A stretch of 11,683 nt of DNA from Campylobacteraceae bacterium (lineage in GTDB: Bacteria; Campylobacterota; Campylobacteria; Campylobacterales; Sulfurovaceae): NCBI GenBank assembly GCA_027083895.1, contig JALWMN010000176.1:1-11683 (forward strand), in the 5' to 3' direction. The notes beneath the pieces are model-generated. The model made no database searches and was not told the origin of the DNA. It saw nothing but the letters and a program-made list of their open reading frames with translations. Of the stretch, positions 7,006 through 11,683 are shown piece by piece (positions within the stretch are counted from its first letter, which is position 1; the number at the start of each line of letters is the position of its first letter). A program made the translations under genes and the position numbers.

Positions 7006-7032
7006 TTTTTATCTCCAAATTAGGGTAAAAAA

Positions 7033-7611
7033 ATGAAAGAGATCACTGTAGTTAGTAACTCCCTTATTGTTAATGAACTCTTAAAACTTATCTTTGCAAA
7101 GAGAGATGAGAGCGTCTCATTTCAAAATGAGAACGATATTAAAACACTTCAAAACTCTCTTGTTATACTCGATGACTCTATAAATGATCTAGAGCATACT
7201 ATTGAACACTTAAGGCTTCAAAATAACCAAATTATCCTCCTTGGTGAAAGCCAGAGCAATCTAGAGTATCAAATCAAAAAGCCTTTTTTACCGCAAGATA
7301 TAGAGAAGATACTAGATAGAATTCAAGAGCAGAAGAAGAGTAACATAAAAACAAAAATCTTAGATCCAGATGAAATTGCTCATATTAAGGCACTTATGGC
7401 CTTGGATGACGATGAGGAAGAGGAGAATCAAGAGTCACCACTTTCGCCTCTAGAGAAATTAGAGCAAAAAATCTCTTTTAAAATCAAAGGAAAAGAGGCA
7501 AAAGAGCTTCTACTTGCACTTACAGAACTTGATCCTAAAAACTTAAAAAAGATGCTCAAAAAGAGTAAAGTCTCACTTAAAATCTCTTTTAAAGAGAGTA
7601 GAGATGCATAG
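7033..7611 (+). CDS. Acidic protein with a degenerate response-receiver-like N-terminal domain
   Basis: I cannot assign a function. The 192 residues fall into three parts. Residues 1-97 look like a shortened receiver fold: alternating hydrophobic strands, VILDDS (44-49) with Asp47/48 where the phosphoacceptor would lie, IILLGES (67-73), and KKPFLPQDI (82-90) matching the conserved Lys-Pro of receivers. The usual acidic pair after the first strand is missing (VVSNS), so phosphorylation is doubtful. Residues about 98-140 are a charged linker with the run DDDEEEENQE. Residues about 141-192 are lysine-rich and helical. No signal peptide or membrane segment is seen. It overlaps gmk by 8 nt. From memory, H. 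pylori has a poly-E-rich protein (HP0322) at the same place beside gmk (HP0321), so it is probably an orthologue of that ill-defined family. Confidence 0.8.
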   Translation: MKEITVVSNSLIVNELLKLIFAKRDESVSFQNENDIKTLQNSLVILDDSINDLEHTIEHLRLQNNQIILLGESQSNLEYQIKKPFLPQDIEKILDRIQEQKKSNIKTKILDPDEIAHIKALMALDDDEEEENQESPLSPLEKLEQKISFKIKGKEAKELLLALTELDPKNLKKMLKKSKVSLKISFKESRDA

Positions 7612-8215
7612 TGGTATTTTGGTGCTCTCTGGTCCTAGCGGAGCAGGAAAAAGTACCATTATCAATGCAGCCGCAGATGCAATCGGGGAGTTTTACTTCT
7701 CAGTATCAACCACAACACGAGAACCTAGAGAGGGTGAGGTCAATGGAGTCGATTACTTCTTTGTATCTAAAGAGGAGTTTGAAGAGGGTATAGCAAGAGG
7801 CGACTTTTTAGAGTATGCTACAGTACATGGAAATTACTACGGAACCTCTTTGCTACCTGTGAAAAAGGCACTTAGTGAAGGGAAGCTTGTAATATTTGAT
7901 ATCGATGTTCAAGGACATAAATTAGTCCGAGAAGCTATGGGAGATATTGTTGTGAGTGCCTTTATTACACCTCCAAGCCTAAAAGTACTCAAAGAGAGAC
8001 TAACAAGCAGAGGTAGTGATAGAATGGATATTATTCAAAAACGCTTAGAGAATGCAAAAGAGGAGATTAAAGAGATCTCTTCTTATGATTTTGTAATAAT
8101 AAATGACAACCTTAAAGAGGCAAAAGAGGCTTTTATTGCCATTGCTAATGCTGCAAGATACAAAATGGGAAAAGCAGAATCTCAAAAATTTATTAAAGAG
8201 TGGCTAGAGAGTTAA
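7604..8215 (+). CDS. gmk: Guanylate kinase
   Basis: Phosphorylates GMP to GDP with ATP, an essential cytosolic step of purine nucleotide synthesis. The P-loop GPSGAGKST is at 10-18. The GMP-binding region includes STTTREPREGEVNGVDYFF (35-53; R39 and R42), E70 and GNYYGT (76-81). DIDVQG (99-104) is the Walker B-like segment. The 203-residue length is typical. The ATG at 7604 lies inside the end of the preceding gene (8-nt overlap), so the two are co-translated. A 6-bp inverted repeat flanks its stop codon. The next gene in H. pylori, by recall, would be tatA; here a rhodanese gene intervenes. Confidence 0.95.
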   Translation: MHSGILVLSGPSGAGKSTIINAAADAIGEFYFSVSTTTREPREGEVNGVDYFFVSKEEFEEGIARGDFLEYATVHGNYYGTSLLPVKKALSEGKLVIFDIDVQGHKLVREAMGDIVVSAFITPPSLKVLKERLTSRGSDRMDIIQKRLENAKEEIKEISSYDFVIINDNLKEAKEAFIAIANAARYKMGKAESQKFIKEWLES

Positions 8216-8222
8216 TCTCTCT
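8206..8222 (+). terminator. Short hairpin across the gmk stop codon, possible terminator
   Basis: AGAGAG (8206-8211) and CTCTCT (8217-8222) pair with a 5-nt loop TTAAT that holds the TAA stop. GCTTCTTTGAG follows, only loosely T-rich. The design matches the hairpin at the end of nusA. Chance is possible because AGAG-type words are common in this genome. Confidence 0.35.
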
Positions 8223-8298
8223 GCTTCTTTGAGTAACATAAGAAATTTTAGAGCTACTACTATTATAACAAAAGAAAAACAAATAGTAATTTATAAGA

Positions 8299-8304
8299 TA
8301 TAAT
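8299..8304 (+). promoter_or_regulatory. Candidate -10 box upstream of the rhodanese gene
   Basis: TATAAT lies within an AT-rich stretch of the 222-bp gap 8216-8437. Use of this box would give a leader of about 125 nt containing two small hairpins and repeat copy 1. TATATA at 8414-8419 is a closer alternative but would leave almost no leader before the ribosome site. Confidence 0.3.
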
Positions 8305-8333
8305 AATAAAATAATCTGGAAACTCTTAATTGA

Positions 8334-8366
8334 ACAAAATTTGGTTTTGTACATTTGCAAAGCAAA
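8334..8366 (+). repeat. Two adjacent small inverted repeats in the rhodanese leader
   Basis: ACAAAA (8334-8339) pairs with TTTTGT (8345-8350) over a 5-nt loop. TTTGC (8354-8358) pairs with GCAAA (8362-8366) over AAA. They are separated by 3 nt and lie just before repeat copy 1. Their role is unknown; they could shape a leader RNA or simply reflect AT-rich DNA. Confidence 0.4.
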
Positions 8367-8383
8367 CGTAAAATCGTATTTGG

Positions 8384-8406
8384 GTGAAATTAATAGTTTC
8401 TCAAAG
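8384..8406 (+). repeat. Dispersed short repeat, copy 1 (upstream of rhodanese gene)
   Basis: A 23-nt core (GTGAAAT, then T, AATAGTTT, C, TCAAAG) matches the copy at 9379-9401 at 20 of 23 positions in the same orientation. Weaker similarity runs leftward to TGCAAA, at 8356 here and 9350 in the other copy, with nearly equal spacing (28 and 29 nt), so the ancestral unit may be about 50 bp. The two copies bracket the rhodanese gene. Confidence 0.55.
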
Positions 8407-8437
8407 CACACACTATATAAAAAAGAAAGGATTAAAG

Positions 8438-9058
8438 ATGAAACTACTACTTATTCTACTAATACCAATTACTATATTTGCAAAAGATGTTTATATTAGT
8501 AGTAATCTTAAAGAGGTTAAATTAAAAGTTGATGGAAAAGAGATCACTATAAAACGAGAGGTTCCCACAATACCCAAAGAGTATACCAATAAAACATTAG
8601 TTGGAAAAATTGCACCTATGAAGATTGATGATGAGATAGAAACGATAGGTGAACTAGAGGTCTTAGATTATATGCAAAAAGCCCAAAAGGATGACTCCAT
8701 TTTACTTGTAGATGCAAGAACAGAAGAGTGGTACGAAAAGTTACGAATACCAACTGCACTCAATACTCCATTTACGCTCTTTAGAGATAAAACAACAGCT
8801 ATTGAGGAGTTAACACTCGATTTTGGTGTAGTAGCAAAAAAAGATGGGACTCTCGATTTTAGTAAAGCCAAGACGCTTGTAATCTACTGCAATGGTGCAT
8901 GGTGTGCACAATCGCTACAGATGATAAAAGATGCCAAATACTCTTTAATCAACTTAGGCTACCCAAAGAAGAAGATTAAATACTACCGTGGTGGCATGCA
9001 AAGCTGGGTAGTTTTAGGATTAACCACTGCAGGTAGCAAAGGGGTCATTAAAGATTGA
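8438..9058 (+). CDS. Exported rhodanese-domain protein
   Basis: Probably a periplasmic sulfurtransferase or sulfane-sulfur carrier. The ATG at 8438 follows AGAAAGG (8424-8430) at 7-nt spacing; a longer frame opening at 8384 lacks a ribosome site and would spoil the signal peptide. Residues 1-15 (MKLLLILLIPITIFA) form a signal sequence with likely cleavage before Lys16. A single rhodanese domain covers about 70-197: LLVDARTEEWY (89-99), the active-site loop YCNGAWCAQS (150-159) with Cys151 as expected nucleophile and a second Cys156, and KYYRGGMQSWVVLGL (181-195), a hallmark of this rhodanese type. A 19-residue insertion-like stretch (about 117-135) separates the two halves. The physiological sulfur substrate is unknown; sulfur metabolism would suit a sulfur-oxidising relative. 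It stands alone between gmk and tatA. Confidence 0.88.
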   Translation: MKLLLILLIPITIFAKDVYISSNLKEVKLKVDGKEITIKREVPTIPKEYTNKTLVGKIAPMKIDDEIETIGELEVLDYMQKAQKDDSILLVDARTEEWYEKLRIPTALNTPFTLFRDKTTAIEELTLDFGVVAKKDGTLDFSKAKTLVIYCNGAWCAQSLQMIKDAKYSLINLGYPKKKIKYYRGGMQSWVVLGLTTAGSKGVIKD

Positions 9059-9132
9059 ATCCTCTAAAAAAACTATGTATTGAATAAAAGTTTTATAGTT
9101 TTAGTAAAAAATTTATCTTAGCAGCAAGGCTA

Positions 9133-9178
9133 AAAAAGAGCACTTAACCCCCAAGGGGCACTTGCATTTGCTCTTTTT
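9133..9178 (+). terminator. Terminator downstream of the rhodanese gene, usable in both directions
   Basis: AAAAAGAGCA (9133-9142) and TGCTCTTTTT (9169-9178) form a perfect 10-bp stem ending in five Ts. The 26-nt loop contains a nested CCCC(C)AAGGGG hairpin (9148-9158). The A run on the left makes it work from the minus strand as well. It lies 75 nt after the rhodanese stop. This is the best terminator in the window. Confidence 0.7.
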
Positions 9179-9225
9179 AATATGCAACGTGAAAAATTAT
9201 CCCAAATTTTGTATTAGAATTAGCA

Positions 9226-9269
9226 AAGATTTGGCAAATGCTTTAGTTTAAGGTGTTTGCAAAAATCTT
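9226..9269 (+). repeat. Long two-part stem-loop
   Basis: AAGATTT (9226-9232) pairs with AAATCTT (9263-9269), and GCAAA (9234-9238) pairs with TTTGC (9256-9260), separated by a small 1x2 internal loop and closed by a 17-nt loop. Twelve base pairs in all. No T tract follows, so it is not a standard terminator. It may be part of a structured RNA or a protein-binding site. Confidence 0.5.
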
Positions 9270-9378
9270 GAAGTTAACCCATAGGTTGATTGATCGATTT
9301 TTGTAAATGCCCATAGCTAAATGATTTATTAAAGGTTGTTAATCTCTAATGCAAATTTTGGGATTATATCTATCTTGA

Positions 9379-9401
9379 GTGAAATCAATAGTTTTTCAGA
9401 G
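9379..9401 (+). repeat. Dispersed short repeat, copy 2 (upstream of tatA)
   Basis: The second copy of the 23-nt core seen at 8384-8406, same orientation, three substitutions (T to C, C to T, A to G). All three are transitions. It ends about 60 nt before the tatA -10 box. Confidence 0.55.
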
Positions 9402-9419
9402 GTTTCGATTAATTTGTGC

Positions 9420-9460
9420 CATAGCATCTCTCTTTAAGCTATGAGCAGCATAAAAGAGAG
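9420..9460 (+). promoter_or_regulatory. Two overlapping inverted repeats abutting the tatA promoter
   Basis: CATAGC (9420-9425) pairs with GCTATG (9438-9443). CTCTCTTT (9428-9435) pairs with AAAGAGAG (9453-9460), which ends exactly at the -10 box. The two pairings interleave, so in RNA they could not form together. In DNA they could be operators; the right arm of the first covers the -35 position. No regulator is identified. Confidence 0.4.
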
Positions 9461-9466
9461 TATAAT
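9461..9466 (+). promoter_or_regulatory. -10 promoter of tatA
   Basis: TATAAT lies 28 nt before the tatA ATG, giving an expected start near 9473 and a leader of about 20 nt that carries the AAAGGA ribosome site. Confidence 0.6.
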
Positions 9467-9494
9467 CATAAAAAGATTTTTTTAAAGGATAGTT

Positions 9495-9728
9495 ATGGGT
9501 ATGCCAGGTGGTTGGGAGCTATTTGCTATTATTTTAGTCATTGTGCTTCTTTTTGGAGGCAAAAAGATACCTGAGCTCGCAAAGGGGCTAGGTAAAGGTA
9601 TTAAAGATTTTAAAAAAGCAGTCAACGAAGATGATAGCGAAAGTACAAAAACAGTTGACGCTAAAGAGCTAGAGGCAAAAAAAGAAGAGACTACAGTAGT
9701 AGAGACCAAAGATACAAAACAAGCATAA
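9495..9728 (+). CDS. tatA: Sec-independent protein translocase subunit TatA
   Basis: The pore-forming subunit of the twin-arginine pathway, which exports folded, often cofactor-bearing proteins across the inner membrane. The 77-residue protein has the standard plan: a short N-terminus, one membrane helix (about 7-20, WELFAIILVIVLLF), the hinge FGGKKIPELAKGLGKGIKDFKKAV forming the amphipathic helix (about 20-43), and a charged, unstructured tail. AAAGGA (9484-9489) is 5 nt before the ATG at 9495. A second in-frame ATG at 9501 is possible but the GMPGGWE start is familiar in the family. TatB is distinguished by a longer tail and other hinge residues, so TatA/E is preferred. argS follows 55 nt later, the same pairing I recall in H. 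pylori (HP0320-HP0319). Confidence 0.93.
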   Translation: MGMPGGWELFAIILVIVLLFGGKKIPELAKGLGKGIKDFKKAVNEDDSESTKTVDAKELEAKKEETTVVETKDTKQA

Positions 9729-9783
9729 TTTCCCAGTTTTCTTCGCCCTTTTGGGCAACACTACATCCAATAAGGCGTCTTGA

Positions 9784-11478
9784 ATGCAGATAAAATCGCA
9801 AATTAATAAAATTATAGAAGAGAGCTTTAAAGCTATAAATATTACTCCAAAAAATACACAAGTTAGCGATGCAACAAAGCCAGAGTTTGGAGACTATCAG
9901 TATAATGGTGCAATGGCTCTAGCCAAAGAGCTCAAACAAAATCCACGCGAAATTGCAATAAAATTAGCTAACGAGTTAGAAAAAAGCGAACTCTTTGAAA
10001 AGGTAGATGTAGCAGGACCTGGCTTTATTAACTTTACCCTTAGTAGTAATTTTCTCTCAAAAAATATTGTAAAGAGTTTAGATAGTCGGGCTGGAGTTGC
10101 CGTTAAAGAGGATCCAATTAAAGTAGTTGTGGATTACTCAAGTCCAAATATGGCTAAACAGATGCATGTTGGTCATCTTCGCTCAACTATTATTGGCGAT
10201 ACACTTGCTAATCTTTTTGAGTTTTTAGGTGATGAGGTGATCCGCCAAAACCATATTGGAGATTGGGGCACACAGTTTGGTATGCTTATTGCATACTTCG
10301 AAGAGAATCAAAAAGATATCGATGCAAAACTAAGTGACCTAGAGGAGTTCTATAAAGCTGCCAAAAAACGCTTTGATATAAGTGAAGAGTTTGCAAAGAA
10401 GGCAAGAGAGTATGTAGTAAAGCTTCAAAGTGGCGATGAGAAGTGTTTGCAACTCTGGAGTGCCTTTATTGATAAGTCGCTTCAGCACTGCCAAGAGATC
10501 TATGATAAGCTAGGGGTAAAGCTCGATAAGAGTTGTGTAAAGGGTGAGAGTAGCTACAACGATGATCTTAAGAGCATTGTAAGTGAACTAGAGACTAAAG
10601 GGGTAGCAAAAGAGAGTCAAGGGGCAAAGTGTATCTTTTTTGAAGGTAGCAACAATCCACTAATTATTCAAAAGCAAGATGGTGGCTATCTTTATGCAAC
10701 TACCGACTTAGCTGCAATTAAATATAGGGTAGAAAAGCTTGGAGCAAAGAGAGTCTGCTATGTAGTCGATGCAAGACAGAGTGAGCACTTTAAACAGGTC
10801 TTTGAGGCTGCAAGATTAGCAGGATTTGTAGATGAGAGTATCTTATTAGAGCATATCGCATTTGGTATGATGCTTGATAAAAATGGAAAACCATTCAAAA
10901 CAAGAGATGGTGGTACTGTAAAACTTATCGATTTAATAGAGGAGGCAATAAAGAGAGCCAGAGAGGTTATTAGCCGTGCAGATGACTACACTCAAGAGGA
11001 GTTAGAAAAAATTGCACAAGTTGTAGGTATTGGTTCACTCAAATATGCCGATCTCTCCATAAACAGGCAATCTAATTATATCTTCGATTGGGATAAGATG
11101 CTCTCTCTTGATGGAAATACGGCTCTTTATATGCAGTATGCCTATGCTAGAATCAACTCTATCCTCAACCGAGCTGGCAAATTTGAAACACGAGAACCAA
11201 AACTTAGCGATGAGCTTGAACGTCGCTTAGCACTCAAAGTACTAACACTTGAAGATACGCTCTTAAAGGCATATAAAGAGGCGATGCCTCATATCATTAC
11301 AAACTATCTCTATGAGTTAGCAACACTCTTTATGAAGTTCTACGAAAACAATCCAATACTTAAAGAGGGTGTAGATGAAGAGACAAAAATAAGCCGTCTC
11401 AATCTAGCAAAAGCAACAGCAAATGCTATTAAAGTTTCACTCAACATTTTAGGAATAGAAGTATTAGAAAGAATATAA
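9784..11478 (+). CDS. argS: Arginyl-tRNA synthetase
   Basis: A class I synthetase that charges tRNA-Arg; unusually among synthetases, the family needs tRNA bound to activate arginine. Residues 1-85 form the Add-1 domain (PEFGDYQYNGAMALAKEL) specific to ArgRS. The HIGH-type signature is HVGHLRST (128-135). The second signature is GKPFKTRDGGTVKL (368-381), as in E. coli ArgRS, in place of a canonical KMSK. The C-terminal DALR anticodon-binding domain begins near TALYMQYAYARINSIL (446-461). The 564-residue length is normal. The start at 9784 is supported by AAGG (9772-9775) 8 nt upstream. In the 55-nt gap after tatA a 4-bp GCCC/GGGC hairpin (9745-9756) has no T tract, so tatA and argS are probably co-transcribed. 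The next gene begins 1 nt after the stop. Confidence 0.97.
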   Translation: MQIKSQINKIIEESFKAINITPKNTQVSDATKPEFGDYQYNGAMALAKELKQNPREIAIKLANELEKSELFEKVDVAGPGFINFTLSSNFLSKNIVKSLDSRAGVAVKEDPIKVVVDYSSPNMAKQMHVGHLRSTIIGDTLANLFEFLGDEVIRQNHIGDWGTQFGMLIAYFEENQKDIDAKLSDLEEFYKAAKKRFDISEEFAKKAREYVVKLQSGDEKCLQLWSAFIDKSLQHCQEIYDKLGVKLDKSCVKGESSYNDDLKSIVSELETKGVAKESQGAKCIFFEGSNNPLIIQKQDGGYLYATTDLAAIKYRVEKLGAKRVCYVVDARQSEHFKQVFEAARLAGFVDESILLEHIAFGMMLDKNGKPFKTRDGGTVKLIDLIEEAIKRAREVISRADDYTQEELEKIAQVVGIGSLKYADLSINRQSNYIFDWDKMLSLDGNTALYMQYAYARINSILNRAGKFETREPKLSDELERRLALKVLTLEDTLLKAYKEAMPHIITNYLYELATLFMKFYENNPILKEGVDEETKISRLNLAKATANAIKVSLNILGIEVLERI

Positions 11479-11479
11479 A

Positions 11480-11683
11480 ATGTGGCGATTGGTACTGCTT
11501 TTTCTCATATCTTTACTCTTAATAGCACTTAATTATAAAAAAGAGAAATATCTCAAAAAGAGCCTCTTTGCACTTTTGATTCTCCTTTATATCTTCTCAA
11601 TTGGCTATAGCGGTGCTATTTTAACGCGTGTAATCCCGCCACTCTTTTTTGCTCACATTATCGCTTTGGTTATTGGATATATA
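11480..11683 (+). CDS. Hypothetical membrane protein, partial (C-terminus off the right edge)
   Basis: I do not recognise it. The ATG at 11480 is 1 nt after the argS stop, and the frame stays open for 68 codons to the window edge. The N-terminus MWRLVLLFLISLLLIAL is one membrane segment, followed by the charged stretch NYKKEKYLKKS, a second segment (about 29-43, LFALLILLYIFSIGY) and a probable third (about 52-68). No Shine-Dalgarno is seen apart from AGAA inside argS, so translational coupling is likely. It could be an uncharacterised inner-membrane protein of the lineage; too little is visible for a family name. Confidence 0.65.
   Translation, partial: MWRLVLLFLISLLLIALNYKKEKYLKKSLFALLILLYIFSIGYSGAILTRVIPPLFFAHIIALVIGYI

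Larger units (their letters stand above)
9059..9494 (+). other. 436-bp noncoding gap rich in inverted repeats between rhodanese gene and tatA
   Basis: No convincing gene is present on either strand. In order it holds an 8-bp AT inverted repeat (AAAACTAT 9069-9076, ATAGTTTT 9095-9102), a 5-bp hairpin (TTAGC 9118-9122, GCTAA 9129-9133), a strong terminator-like hairpin, a two-part stem-loop at 9226-9269, repeat copy 2, and two overlapping inverted repeats just before the tatA -10 box. I looked for SRP RNA, 6S RNA, tmRNA and common riboswitch signatures and recognised none. On the minus strand 9427-9329 is an open frame of 32 codons, discussed in the findings. Confidence 0.6.

Noticed and set aside
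8262..8270. Perfect extended -10 box (TGT plus TATAAT) on the minus strand facing the end of gmk
   Set aside because: It would drive only a short antisense RNA into the gmk stop hairpin; no gene follows, and such boxes are expected by chance in this AT-rich gap.
9278..9318. The word CCCATAG occurring twice (near 9278 and 9310)
   Set aside because: Flanking bases do not match and the word is short; most likely chance.
9745..9756. GCCC/GGGC hairpin between tatA and argS as a terminator
   Set aside because: Only 4 bp, with no T tract after it, and argS follows closely with its own ribosome site; co-transcription is more likely.

Overview
The window looks like a piece of a Campylobacterota (epsilonproteobacterial) chromosome. 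The DNA is AT-rich, with TATAAT -10 boxes and no clear -35 boxes. The protein families also fit: an HP0268-family small protein directly upstream of miaB, and an acidic protein-gmk-tatA-argS order that I recall from Helicobacter pylori (HP0322-HP0319). A free-living relative such as Sulfurovum or Sulfurimonas is plausible, but I did not fix the genus. Nearly everything is core housekeeping. I see no phage, insertion sequence, CRISPR array, toxin-antitoxin pair or defence cluster.

Layout: (1) 1-698, minus strand: the N-terminal three quarters of miaA, cut by the left edge. (2) 762-2905, plus strand: a compact operon of pssA (phosphatidylserine synthase), a UbiA-family prenyltransferase that is probably the menaquinone enzyme, and a divergent uracil-DNA glycosylase. 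(3) 2989-3111, plus strand: a 40-residue putative lipoprotein. (4) 5497-3127, minus strand: a tight operon of an HP0268-family protein, miaB and an XerC/D-type recombinase, read from a strong extended -10 box. (5) 5695-6957, plus strand: nusA followed by tRNA-Arg (anticodon GCG). (6) 7033-8215, plus strand: an acidic protein with a degenerate receiver-like domain, overlapping gmk. (7) 8438-9058, plus strand: an exported rhodanese. (8) 9059-9494: a 436-bp noncoding stretch rich in inverted repeats. (9) 9495-11683, plus strand: tatA, argS and the start of a membrane protein cut by the right edge.

Functional themes: translation and tRNA biology dominate (miaA, miaB, tRNA-Arg, argS, nusA). The MiaA/MiaB pair makes ms2i6A37 in tRNAs that read UNN codons. 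The tRNA-Arg here has G37, so it is not their substrate. PssA and the prenyltransferase both act on lipid substrates in the inner membrane. TatA belongs to the twin-arginine export system.

The least ordinary part is 8216-9494. If the recalled H. pylori order is ancestral, the rhodanese gene sits between gmk and tatA as an insertion. It is bracketed by two diverged copies of a short repeat (8384-8406 and 9379-9401), and the DNA behind it carries several hairpins. I found no convincing new multi-gene system. The best leads are this rhodanese/repeat segment, the three-cysteine mini-lipoprotein, the altered uracil-DNA glycosylase motifs and the degenerate receiver protein.
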